This document shows positions 56,310 to 63,957 of a stretch of DNA of 64,000 nucleotides, one piece after another. The notes under the pieces are model-generated. The model made no database searches and was not told the DNA's origin. It was given only the letters and a program-made list of their open reading frames with translations. Numbering within the stretch: position 1 is the first letter of the stretch; the number at the start of each line of letters is the position of its first letter. The translations under genes were made by a program, and so were the position numbers. The stretch is taken from NCBI GenBank assembly GCA_016882485.1, contig VGPT01000001.1, forward strand, positions 28,022 through 92,021, given 5' to 3'. Source of the stretch: Cyanobacteria bacterium M_surface_10_m1_298. Lineage in GTDB: Bacteria > Cyanobacteriota > Cyanobacteriia > PCC-6307 > Cyanobiaceae.

Positions 56310-56339
56310 TTCATGAAGAGTTCATGAACGCTTCATGAA
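56310..56339. promoter_or_regulatory. Three TTCATGAA palindromes at 11-bp period upstream of psbA
   Basis: TTCATGAA occurs at 56310-56317, 56321-56328 and 56332-56339, each start exactly 11 bases apart. Each unit is itself a perfect 8-bp palindrome. The array is 119-148 bases upstream of the psbA start. The geometry, 8-bp units with 3-bp spacers, resembles arrays bound by PhoB/OmpR-type response regulators on one DNA face. Confidence 0.65.
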
Positions 56340-56341
56340 GA

Positions 56342-57739
56342 TCACGCCTGCAAGGGACTTTGAACCTGAAGCCAATCGCGGGCGTTCTGCACAAAGGCGC
56401 TCCAGTCGAGTCGCTCCTCCTCGGCCGCGCGCGCCACCAGCAATGGAGCCTGACGCTGCAGCAGCGACTCCAAATCCTGCTCGGGCACGCCGGCGGCCAG
56501 GGCCATGTAGTCGGCCATAGCGCGACCCACCACACGAGTGAGGTAAGCGGCACTCAACGCCTGAAGAGCGCCTCCCACCAGCCAGGTGGCGCCATGCAGC
56601 TTGACCAGAGAGGCAAGGGCCTGACTGCTCCACTCCACCACCCCCAAGGTGAGGGCCGCCTTGCCCAGCTCAGACGCCGCAGCCTGCAGCTGATCAAGCG
56701 ACCAGGAACACTCCCAGAGCTGGGCCATCTCCTGGAGCATCAGCCCATTGGCCGCTGCCAGCACCAGCAGATCGAGGCTGGGCAGCGGAGCCACCACCAC
56801 CCCAGCCGCCACGGTCCACTGCGTTCGCAGCAGGAGCTTCTGCCAGTGCTCACGGCGGAGTCGCTCCAGCTCAACCTGCCAGCAACCGTGCATCTCCTCG
56901 AAGCAGCGCTGCGTGTTGCGCTCGCTGGCCTGGGCACCAAGCTGCGCAAGGGTTGTGACCACCGGCGCCAGATCAGAGCCCAGTTGCTGCGGAGCGAAGG
57001 GGCTCCAGGGCAGGCAATGGTTGCGCAGATGAGCGGGCAGCTGCTGCCGCAGTTGCTCCAGAGCAAGGTTGCACGCACCCTGCAGTGGCCGCTCCACCAG
57101 CACCCGCAGCGGTTGTTGCTGCGGAAGCGCTTCAAGCCAGCGCAGATCAACCGCCTTCAGGGGCAGCTCCAGGCGATAGAGCACCAGGTCGCAATGCCGA
57201 AAGGCATCGGGCCACTGCCACTGGTCTGGGCTCAGGGGCAGGGGGTGGCTGCGATGCACCCGAAGCGGTCGGAGAGAGGCGCAGTGCTGCAACAACAGCT
57301 CCTGGAGGGATTCGCTCCAGGGCTCCGTGCCGACCAAAGCCAGATTGAGGTGGGGATCGCTCTGCTGCCGCGTCAACTCGGCCAACTGCTCTCGCCGCCT
57401 CTGCTGGCCATCGGCCCATCGCTCTGGTGGGAGCTCGAGGCTGCTTTGCAAGCGCTCAAACGAGGCCAGCACCTGCTCGCAGCGGGCAATCCAACCGGCC
57501 GTGGTCGTTGGCTTTAGCGGAGTTGCAGGCTGGCGACGCCGGCCCAGCAACAGCAAACCGGCGCCGGCCGCCGACAGGCTGACCAGCGAAGAGAGCGGAC
57601 CGTGCACGTTCTCAATCAGCAGCCAGCCGCCACCGAGAGCGGCCAACCAGGGCCACTGACGCAGAAGCGTTGACCTCACCACGACTGAGACGGCCGGCCC
57701 GCCAGGGGGCTTCCACTGCTCGGCTGCCTCAGGTCGCAT
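56342..57739 (-). CDS. DUF697 (YcjF-like) membrane protein
   Basis: A 465-aa protein. After two N-terminal hydrophobic segments (WPWLAALGGGWLLI, SLSAAGAGLLLLG) comes a soluble region of about 270 residues with an inactive-looking GTPase-like arrangement (LNLALVGTEPWSESLQELLL, in place of a P-loop GxxxxGKS), then a DUF697-type C-terminal membrane domain (VVAPLPSLDLLVLAAANGLMLQEMAQLWE ... GGALQALSAAYLTRVVGRAMADY). DUF697 proteins often accompany or include dynamin-like or Era-like GTPases. ATG 57739 is chosen over the track's 58111, which runs antisense into the CDF gene. Its stop touches the psbA upstream array. Confidence 0.8.
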   Translation of the reverse strand: MRPEAAEQWKPPGGPAVSVVVRSTLLRQWPWLAALGGGWLLIENVHGPLSSLVSLSAAGAGLLLLGRRRQPATPLKPTTTAGWIARCEQVLASFERLQSSLELPPERWADGQQRRREQLAELTRQQSDPHLNLALVGTEPWSESLQELLLQHCASLRPLRVHRSHPLPLSPDQWQWPDAFRHCDLVLYRLELPLKAVDLRWLEALPQQQPLRVLVERPLQGACNLALEQLRQQLPAHLRNHCLPWSPFAPQQLGSDLAPVVTTLAQLGAQASERNTQRCFEEMHGCWQVELERLRREHWQKLLLRTQWTVAAGVVVAPLPSLDLLVLAAANGLMLQEMAQLWECSWSLDQLQAAASELGKAALTLGVVEWSSQALASLVKLHGATWLVGGALQALSAAYLTRVVGRAMADYMALAAGVPEQDLESLLQRQAPLLVARAAEEERLDWSAFVQNARDWLQVQSPLQA

Positions 57740-57841
57740 CAAGGGGCACTTGTGCTGGCGTCTGCGCCAACTCTTTAGCTCAGCTATTAACCCATGCCCA
57801 GACCCAATAGCTTGGGAAGAGATCAGGAACCACGAGCGGGG

Positions 57842-58792
57842 ATGGGTCGAGTCGGCCGCAACACCAGGGAGATGATCCAGCCGACGGCGCGCCAGGACAG
57901 CCGCGCCGAAGCCAAGCGGGTCTTGCTGGTGGCCTTGGGTGTGAATGTGGCGATGACCCTGCTCAAGCTGACGATCGGTCTCTTGAGTGGATCCCTGGCC
58001 TTGCTGGCCGATGCCATGCACAGCGCCACCGATGGCCTCTCCAGCTTGCTGGGATTGATCACCAACAACCTGTCGGATCCGAAGCCGGATCGCGATCATC
58101 CCTACGGGCACGACAAATACGAAGCGGTCGGCGCGGTGGCGATCGCGGGCTTCATCCTGTTCACGGCTTTTGAGATCGTGCGCACCGCCCTCGAGCGAAT
58201 CAGCTCAGGCCTTCAACCCCTGAAGCTCGATCCCCAAGAGCTGGTGATGCTGCTGATCGTGCTCGGCTGCAACCTGCTGCTGGCCGGTTATGAGAGAAGC
58301 GAAGGAAAACGCCTGGGAAATCAACTGCTGTTGGCGGATGCCCAGCACACCACCAGCGACATCTGGACGACAGTCGTCGTCCTGGTGGGGCTGACCGGTG
58401 TGGTGCTGTTCGACCTCAACTGGCTGGATGTGGCCATCGCCATTCCGCTCTGCCTGTTGCTGGTTCGCGTCTGCTGGCAGGTGATGCGCAGCAACCTGCC
58501 CTGGCTTGTGGATCAGATCGCCATCGCTCCGGAAGCCATTCATGAGGTCGCGATGGCGGTTCCTGGCGTGCTCAACGTGCACGACATCGCCAGTCGCGGG
58601 GTGCTGGGACAGCGGGTATTCATCGAGCTCCACATGGTGGTCGATGCCGACGATCTCCCCACGGCCCATCGCATCACGGAATTGGTGGAGGAACACCTGG
58701 AGGCCCGCTTCGGGCATGTGCGCTGCACGATTCACCTGGAGCCCAGGGAATACGCCATCCCCACCATCACCTTCCAGGGAACCCATGGCTGA
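57842..58792 (+). CDS. Cation diffusion facilitator (metal exporter)
   Basis: A 316-aa CDF antiporter exporting Zn, Mn or Fe. Six helices are recognisable; the transport-site motifs are ALLADAMHSATDGLSSLLG in helix 2 (ADAMHS-T-D) and LADAQHTTSDIWTTVVVL in helix 5 (DAQHTTSD), followed by the C-terminal cytoplasmic domain (VLNVHDIASRGVLGQRVFIELHMVVD). The N-terminal Asp/His pairing (D-x3-D and H-x3-D) does not decide metal choice by itself. Start ATG 57842 is favoured, with TAGCTT 29 bases upstream; 57872 and 57794 are alternatives. The stop overlaps the next gene. Confidence 0.9.
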   Translation: MGRVGRNTREMIQPTARQDSRAEAKRVLLVALGVNVAMTLLKLTIGLLSGSLALLADAMHSATDGLSSLLGLITNNLSDPKPDRDHPYGHDKYEAVGAVAIAGFILFTAFEIVRTALERISSGLQPLKLDPQELVMLLIVLGCNLLLAGYERSEGKRLGNQLLLADAQHTTSDIWTTVVVLVGLTGVVLFDLNWLDVAIAIPLCLLLVRVCWQVMRSNLPWLVDQIAIAPEAIHEVAMAVPGVLNVHDIASRGVLGQRVFIELHMVVDADDLPTAHRITELVEEHLEARFGHVRCTIHLEPREYAIPTITFQGTHG

Positions 58793-59297
58793 GCCAGCCC
58801 TGCTGCTCACCGACCGGCACCAAAGGCAATTGGAGCTGTTGCTGGAGAGCCAACAACAGCAGCGCCACTGGCATGGCCAACTGCCGGTGGTCCTGCTGGA
58901 CCGTTGCTGGCTCCGCCTCCAGGTGCTGCCGGTGGAGCAGCTCTGCAGCGTGCTTCCCCCAGACAGCAGTGGAGATGCTCCGGAACTGGTGCGCTTTCGC
59001 GAGCTGCTGCGCGAAGGGATGAGCAGCCTTGAAGCCCAGGAGCAGTGCTGGCAAGACTTTGGCCGCGAGCCCTGCTCCGAAGCCCTACGACGGTTCTGGG
59101 CTGCCCAGGAACGAGGAAACCGGGGCTGGACCCTGCAGGTGTATCTGGACTGGCTGCAGCGCTACCGGCTGGGGATCGAGGGCGAAGGGCCAAAACCACT
59201 GCCGCTGGTGGTGCTGGCAAGACCCGACGGCCGCGAGCCGCATCAACTGGTCTGGCACTGGCCTGTATCCCAGCCCATGCGGCACACTTGCCCCTGA
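58785..59297 (+). CDS. Hypothetical protein
   Basis: A 170-aa soluble protein without recognisable domain. It has a Gln-rich N-terminal helix (RQLELLLESQQQQRHWHGQLP), a middle helical part (VRFRELLREGMSSLEAQEQCWQDFGREP, SEALRRFWAAQERGNRGWTLQVYLDWLQRYR) and a Pro-rich, Trp/His-containing end (QLVWHWPVSQPMRHTCP). It overlaps the CDF gene by eight bases, so it is probably co-expressed with it; a link to metal handling is only an inference from context. Confidence 0.65.
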   Translation: MAEPALLLTDRHQRQLELLLESQQQQRHWHGQLPVVLLDRCWLRLQVLPVEQLCSVLPPDSSGDAPELVRFRELLREGMSSLEAQEQCWQDFGREPCSEALRRFWAAQERGNRGWTLQVYLDWLQRYRLGIEGEGPKPLPLVVLARPDGREPHQLVWHWPVSQPMRHTCP

Positions 59298-59315
59298 CTT
59301 TTCAGGTGTGCGGCC

Positions 59316-59768
59316 ATGGCCGACGGTGATTTCCAACGCAATTCCGGAGACCAGCCCCGCGATGGGCGAGGACCGCGTGAGGGTGGTGGCTTTCGCATTC
59401 GCCTGAGCGATAACGAAATGCGCTCGGCCCGCGCTGTGCAAGAGGCCTTTGGCGTGCGCTCCACCGTCGCCGCGCTTGGACTGTCCCTGCGTGCCGTAGC
59501 CCAGCTGCTCGAGGAGGGTCGCATCGACGACCTGGTGGCCCAGCACAAAGCGAGTGCAGGGTCCCGAGGCCCTGGCGAGCGCCGAGCTCCCAGCGAGCGC
59601 CGCGCGCCCGGCGGGCGTGGAGAGCGCTCCGATCGTCCCGCCTCCAACCGCCCCAACCCCTTTGCTCGTCCCGCCAAGCCGGCTGCGGCTCCGATCGAAG
59701 AGACCGCTGCCGAGCCCGCTGTAGAGGCCGAGCCGACCACCCCGGCCCCTGAAGTCGAGGAGGCCTGA
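59316..59768 (+). CDS. Hypothetical protein with disordered tail
   Basis: A 150-aa protein conserved in style with other picocyanobacterial proteins. A short folded core (GGFRIRLSDNEMRSARAVQEAFGVRSTVAALGLSLRAVAQLLEEG, ribbon-helix-helix-like) lies between a Gly/Arg-rich N-terminus and a long low-complexity tail rich in RAP, RGERS and PAAEPE units. The core could bind nucleic acid (R-R-L-D-N-E-R pattern), but this is inference. It precedes trpS by 37 bases. Confidence 0.65.
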   Translation: MADGDFQRNSGDQPRDGRGPREGGGFRIRLSDNEMRSARAVQEAFGVRSTVAALGLSLRAVAQLLEEGRIDDLVAQHKASAGSRGPGERRAPSERRAPGGRGERSDRPASNRPNPFARPAKPAAAPIEETAAEPAVEAEPTTPAPEVEEA

Positions 59769-59805
59769 GCCAAGGCAGAATCCGGCGATCTGCGAGCTGA
59801 TTCGG

Positions 59806-60828
59806 ATGCCACGCGCCAGGGTTCTTTCCGGGGTTCAACCCACTGGCGCGCTGCATCTGGGCAACTGGCTTGGCGCCATCCGCAACTGGGTCGAGCTGCA
59901 GGACAGCCACGACACTTTCTTCTGCGTGGTGGATCTCCATGCCATCACCGTTCCCCACAACCCCGCCCAGCTGGCGGACGACACCCGCAGCACAGCAGCG
60001 CTGTATCTGGCCTGCGGCATCGACCCGACCAAGGCCACCGTGTTCGTCCAGAGCCAGGTTCCAGCCCACAGCGAACTGTGCTGGCTGCTGAACTGCGTCA
60101 CACCGCTCAATTGGCTCGAGCGGATGATCCAGTTCAAGGAAAAGGCGGTGAAGCAGGGCGACCAGGTGTCGGTGGGCCTGCTCGACTACCCGGTGCTGAT
60201 GGCCGCCGACATCCTTCTCTACGACGCCGACTTAGTGCCGGTGGGAGAAGACCAGAAGCAACACCTGGAGCTGGCCCGCGACATTGCTCAGCAGCGCATC
60301 AACGCCCGCTTCGCCCCCAAGGATGCTGAAGGCGAGCCGATCCCAGTGCTGAAGGTTCCCGAGCCCCTGATCCTCAAGGAGGGAGCCCGGGTGATGAGCC
60401 TCACCGATGGGCGCAGCAAAATGAGCAAAAGCGATCCCAACGAGGGTTCGCGCATCAACCTCCTGGATCCGCCCGAGCTGATCACCAAGAAGGTGAAACG
60501 GGCCAAGACCGACCCGGTGATGGGCCTGGAATTCGGCAACCCCGAGCGGCCTGAAACCGACAACCTGCTGGGGCTGTATGCCCTGCTCAGCGGCAAGGGC
60601 CGCGATGCCGCTGCTAGCGAATGTGCCGACATGGGCTGGGGCACCTTCAAACCCCTGCTGGCGGAAACGCTGGTGGAGGCCCTGCGCCCGATCCAGGAGC
60701 GCTACAACGACTTCAACGCTGATCCAGGGGAGCTGGATCGCGTGCTCAAGGACGGCCGAGAGCGCGCCAACGCCGTGGCCCAGGCGACCCTGAATCGCAC
60801 GCGAGCGGCCCTGGGCTTCCTTCCCTGA
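59806..60828 (+). CDS. trpS: Tryptophanyl-tRNA synthetase
   Basis: Class Ic aminoacyl-tRNA synthetase charging tRNA-Trp. The 340-aa protein has the HIGH-type motif GALHLGNWLGAIRNW near residue 17, the substrate-binding PVGEDQKQHLELARDIAQ near residue 145 and the KMSKS loop RSKMSKSDPNEGSRINLLD near 205. Length is normal. Downstream lies a set of alternative hairpins that may act in termination or regulation. Confidence 0.96.
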   Translation: MPRARVLSGVQPTGALHLGNWLGAIRNWVELQDSHDTFFCVVDLHAITVPHNPAQLADDTRSTAALYLACGIDPTKATVFVQSQVPAHSELCWLLNCVTPLNWLERMIQFKEKAVKQGDQVSVGLLDYPVLMAADILLYDADLVPVGEDQKQHLELARDIAQQRINARFAPKDAEGEPIPVLKVPEPLILKEGARVMSLTDGRSKMSKSDPNEGSRINLLDPPELITKKVKRAKTDPVMGLEFGNPERPETDNLLGLYALLSGKGRDAAASECADMGWGTFKPLLAETLVEALRPIQERYNDFNADPGELDRVLKDGRERANAVAQATLNRTRAALGFLP

Positions 60829-60887
60829 GCCACAGCCCCTTTATCTAAACCTGAAGGAAAGATAAAGGTGGCTGATCATTAAGCCAC
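60828..60887 (+). promoter_or_regulatory. Mutually exclusive hairpins after trpS
   Basis: CCTTTATCT (60838-60846) pairs perfectly with AGATAAAGG (60860-60868). The adjoining GTGGCT (60868-60873) can pair with AGCCAC either upstream (60828-60833, overlapping the trpS stop, extending the first stem) or downstream (60882-60887, a separate hairpin). The two folds exclude each other. No U-run follows, so it is not a standard terminator. Confidence 0.45.
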
Positions 60888-61016
60888 TCGCCTCCCGAGC
60901 GACAAGCCGCATCCCGCCAGTCTCAGAGGGGACGACTCTCGATGTCGCCGCTAAGCACATGACCCCTGACCTTGTCCAGTTCGGCAGGGAATTCTCGTAT
61001 TGAGACTCGGAACTCG

Positions 61017-61031
61017 TCCAGTCTCACTGGA
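61017..61031 (+). promoter_or_regulatory. Hairpin immediately before the muramidase start codon
   Basis: TCCAGT-CTC-ACTGGA forms a 6-bp stem with a 3-base loop and ends four bases before the ATG at 61035. It covers the place where a ribosome-binding site should be, and an alternative pairing (GAGACT 61002-61007 with AGTCTC 61020-61025) would open it. Confidence 0.35.
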
Positions 61032-61034
61032 CCC

Positions 61035-61685
61035 ATGTCACTGTGCCGCTTGCAAAGTCGTCCTTGCATCCATCGCGCCCGTGCTGCCACCAGCTCCTGT
61101 GTTCTCGGTCTGTTGCTCTTGGCCGTCGGCCCCCTGGTGAGCCCATCCCAGGGGAGCCAGTCCGCTGCAGGAAGCCTGATCGAATCGGGTGTTGGATCAG
61201 CTCGGGGCGATGGGTTCTATGAGATGACCCCTGAGCGGCAAGCCCTTCTGAACACGATTCGCTACGCGGAAGGCACCTGGAAGCAGGGATCCGCGGGCTA
61301 CCGCACCCTCTATGGCGGTGGTCGTTTTTCCAGTCTCGCCAAACACCCTGAAGTGGTGGTGGTGAAGCGCTACACCAGTGCTGCAGCTGGCGCCTACCAG
61401 TTTCTACCGAGAACCTGGCGTGAAGCGGCCGAGAAACTGAGCCTCAACAGCTTCAATCCCCGCAACCAGGACCAGGCGGCCCTCTATCTGGTGGATCGGC
61501 GCGGGGTTCTCGATCAGGTGGACAACCAGGGACTGACCCGCGAAGTGATGAGCGTGCTGTCGAAGGAATGGGCATCGTTCCCCAGCAGCACTGGCCAAAG
61601 CGCCTATGGACAGCCTGTGAAGAAGGCTGCGGATCTCGGTGCCTTCTATCGCGACAATCTGCGGGAACTACGTCTGCAGGCCTAA
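61035..61685 (+). CDS. Secreted lambda-type muramidase/lytic enzyme (GH24/GH104-like)
   Basis: A 216-aa protein with an N-terminal signal or anchor sequence (SCVLGLLLLAVGPLVSPSQG) and a phage lambda-like muramidase domain: LLNTIRYAEGTWKQGSAGYRTLYGGGRFSS with the catalytic Glu in YAEGT, then SAAAGAYQFLPRTWREAAEKL and a C-terminal helical part. It should cut peptidoglycan glycan strands. No holin or phage genes surround it, so it looks domesticated for wall remodelling. ATG 61035 is chosen; the track start at 60972 lies in sequence with hairpins. Confidence 0.85.
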   Translation: MSLCRLQSRPCIHRARAATSSCVLGLLLLAVGPLVSPSQGSQSAAGSLIESGVGSARGDGFYEMTPERQALLNTIRYAEGTWKQGSAGYRTLYGGGRFSSLAKHPEVVVVKRYTSAAAGAYQFLPRTWREAAEKLSLNSFNPRNQDQAALYLVDRRGVLDQVDNQGLTREVMSVLSKEWASFPSSTGQSAYGQPVKKAADLGAFYRDNLRELRLQA

Positions 61686-62071
61686 AGGCCTCCGGGGGGA
61701 CCCTGCCGTTCGGAATCGGGAACCGGAACACCAGCAACCCGCAGCATCGCCGAGAGATTCCACACCCGCATCATCAAGCGATGCCAGGGAGCCATGGCAT
61801 CCATATCCACAGCCATCGGGGTTGAGCAGGCTGCGCGCAGAGCCTCCGCCGCCGCAATCGCCTGCAAGGCCTCTTCGAGGGCCTGCCGCAGCCGGGTTTG
61901 CTCGGGCGGAGGCAGCAGCGATTCAGGGGTGCGATCGAGCAGCAGCAGCCCCCGCCTGAACCAAAAGCGGAAATCGTCGAACAGCGACGCGAGCAAATGG
62001 TCCAACAGCTCGGCTGATTCGGCTTGGGGATCAGCCCGGTCCATCGGGCCTGGGGCAGAGGAGTCCGTCAC
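61682..62071 (-). CDS. DUF2605 family protein
   Basis: A 129-aa cyanobacterial protein of unknown function, GTG start. The core LLDHLLASLFDDFRFWFRRGLLLLDRTPESLLPPPEQTRLRQALEEALQAIAAAEALRAA and the end MDAMAPWHRLMMRVWNLSAMLR match DUF2605. It is helical with aromatic-rich faces. A TAGGGT -10 element ends seven bases from the GTG, so the transcript may be leaderless. It is divergent from thrS and convergent with the muramidase gene (four-base overlap). Confidence 0.8.
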   Translation of the reverse strand: MTDSSAPGPMDRADPQAESAELLDHLLASLFDDFRFWFRRGLLLLDRTPESLLPPPEQTRLRQALEEALQAIAAAEALRAACSTPMAVDMDAMAPWHRLMMRVWNLSAMLRVAGVPVPDSERQGPPGGL

Positions 62072-62077
62072 GTCAAC

Positions 62078-62083
62078 ACCCTA
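62078..62083 (-). promoter_or_regulatory. TAGGGT -10 of the DUF2605 gene
   Basis: On the minus strand TAGGGT ends seven bases before the first base of the GTG start. Initiation at the normal distance would fall on or next to the start codon, implying a leaderless transcript. Confidence 0.4.
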
Positions 62084-62106
62084 GTGATGGTCTGATTTCA
62101 GCTGCG

Positions 62107-62112
62107 TAGGAT
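62107..62112 (+). promoter_or_regulatory. TAGGAT -10 of thrS
   Basis: TAGGAT ends 22 bases before the thrS GTG, the same spacing as at the other TAGGNT promoters, and supports GTG 62134 as the start. Confidence 0.45.
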
Positions 62113-62133
62113 CAGGGTTGCTAAGCCTCTGCC

Positions 62134-63957
62134 GTGACCGCGACCCGCACTGCCAACCCTGCAGCTGAAGCGGGTCAGGACGTGGCCAGCGTGCAACTCC
62201 CAAAAACGAGCGAAAGCGAGCTGCTGCTGCGCATCCGCCACTCGATGAGCCATGTGATGGCGATGGCGGTGCAGAAGCTCTTTCCGAAGGCCCAGGTCAC
62301 CATCGGCCCCTGGACTGAGAACGGCTTCTATTACGACTTCGACAACCCTGATCCCTTCAGCGAGGCCGACCTCAAGGCGATCAAGAAGGAGATGATCAAG
62401 ATCATCAATCAGAAGCTCCCGCTCGAGCGCATCGAGGTGAGCCGGGGCGAAGCCGAGCGCAGGATCCAGGCTCAGAACGAGCCCTACAAACTCGAGATCC
62501 TGGGCGGAATCCAGGAGCCGATCACGCTCTACACCGTCGGTGAGGAGTGGTGGGACCTCTGCGCCGGCCCGCACGTGGCCAACACGAGCGAGCTCAACGC
62601 CAAGGCCTTCGAGCTCGAGAGCGTGGCCGGTGCCTACTGGCGCGGCGATGAGAACAACGCCCAGCTGCAGCGCATCTATGGCACCGCCTGGGAAACCGCC
62701 GAACAACTCACGGAATACAAACGGCGCCAGGAGGAAGCCAAACGCCGCGATCACCGCCGGATCGGCACCGATCTCGATCTCTTCTCCATTGAGGATGAAG
62801 CCGGTGCCGGCCTGGTGTTTTGGCACCCCCGCGGCGCCCGCATGCGCCTGCTGATCGAAAACCTCTGGCGCGAATTGCACTTCGAAGCGGGCTACGAGCT
62901 GCTCTACACGCCGCACGTGGCCGACATCAGCCTGTGGAAAACCTCCGGCCACCTCGACTTTTACGCCGAAAGCATGTTCGGCCCGATGCAGGTGGACGAG
63001 AGGGAGTACCAGCTCAAGCCGATGAACTGCCCGTTCCACGTGCTCACCTACGCCAGCACCCTGCGGAGCTACCGCGAGCTGCCGATCCGCTGGGCCGAGC
63101 TCGGCACCGTGTATCGCTACGAGCGTCCGGGTGTGATGCACGGCCTGATGCGGGTGCGCGGCTTCACCCAGGACGACGCCCACGTGTTTTGCCTGCCGGA
63201 TCAGATCAGCGATGAGATCCTGGCGATCCTCGATCTCACCGAGCAGATCCTCTCCACCTTCGATTTCAGGAACTACGAGATCAACCTCTCCACACGGCCG
63301 GAGAAATCGATCGGCGAAGACGCCGTATGGGACTTGGCCACCAAGGGCCTGATCGAAGCCCTGGATCGCAAGGGCTGGGCTTACAAAATCGATGAGGGCG
63401 GCGGCGCGTTCTACGGCCCCAAGATCGATCTGAAGATCGAGGACGCCATTGGGCGGATGTGGCAGTGCTCCACCATCCAGCTCGATTTCAACCTGCCCGA
63501 GCGCTTCGATCTGGAGTACGTGGCCGCCGATGGCTCCAGGCAGCGGCCGATCATGATCCACCGCGCCATCTTCGGCTCGCTGGAACGGTTCTTCGGGATC
63601 ATGACCGAGAACTACGCCGGCGATTTCCCCTTCTGGCTGGCTCCCGAGCAGGTGCGTCTGCTGCCGGTCACCGATGAAGTGCGCCCTTACGCCGAGCAAG
63701 TGCTCAGCCAGCTCAAGGCCGCCGGCGTGCGCGCCAGCATCGATCACTCCGGCGATCGCCTCGGCAAGCTGATCCGCAATGGCGAGCAGATGAAGATTCC
63801 CGTTCTCGGGGTGATCGGCGCCAAAGAAGCTGAAAGCCAGCAGATCAGCCTGCGCAGCCGCCGAGAGGGTGACCTGGGCAGCGTGGCGCTGGCTGATCTT
63901 GTGGCCGCGGCGAGCCGCGCCAATCAGGATCGGAGTGCAGGTCTGCCCCTGGGCTGA
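62134..63957 (+). CDS. thrS: Threonyl-tRNA synthetase without TGS domain
   Basis: Charges tRNA-Thr. The 607-aa protein begins directly with the editing domain: zinc-like motif IRHSMSHVMAMAVQKLFP (H-x3-H) near residue 35 and WDLCAGPHVANT (C-x3-H) near 145, so Ser-tRNA editing is intact. The class II catalytic core has PMNCPFHVLTYASTLRSYRELPIRW, MRVRGFTQDDAHVF and the C-terminal anticodon-binding domain. The N-terminal TGS domain of about 60 residues found in standard ThrRS is absent; only a 25-residue polar leader precedes editing. The start is GTG. The stop overlaps the glucokinase start (TGATG). Confidence 0.95.
   Translation: MTATRTANPAAEAGQDVASVQLPKTSESELLLRIRHSMSHVMAMAVQKLFPKAQVTIGPWTENGFYYDFDNPDPFSEADLKAIKKEMIKIINQKLPLERIEVSRGEAERRIQAQNEPYKLEILGGIQEPITLYTVGEEWWDLCAGPHVANTSELNAKAFELESVAGAYWRGDENNAQLQRIYGTAWETAEQLTEYKRRQEEAKRRDHRRIGTDLDLFSIEDEAGAGLVFWHPRGARMRLLIENLWRELHFEAGYELLYTPHVADISLWKTSGHLDFYAESMFGPMQVDEREYQLKPMNCPFHVLTYASTLRSYRELPIRWAELGTVYRYERPGVMHGLMRVRGFTQDDAHVFCLPDQISDEILAILDLTEQILSTFDFRNYEINLSTRPEKSIGEDAVWDLATKGLIEALDRKGWAYKIDEGGGAFYGPKIDLKIEDAIGRMWQCSTIQLDFNLPERFDLEYVAADGSRQRPIMIHRAIFGSLERFFGIMTENYAGDFPFWLAPEQVRLLPVTDEVRPYAEQVLSQLKAAGVRASIDHSGDRLGKLIRNGEQMKIPVLGVIGAKEAESQQISLRSRREGDLGSVALADLVAAASRANQDRSAGLPLG

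Noticed and set aside
62098-63747. 549-aa minus-strand ORF
   Set aside because: Antisense shadow of thrS, rich in His/Val/Gly/Leu; no domain and no ribosome-binding site.
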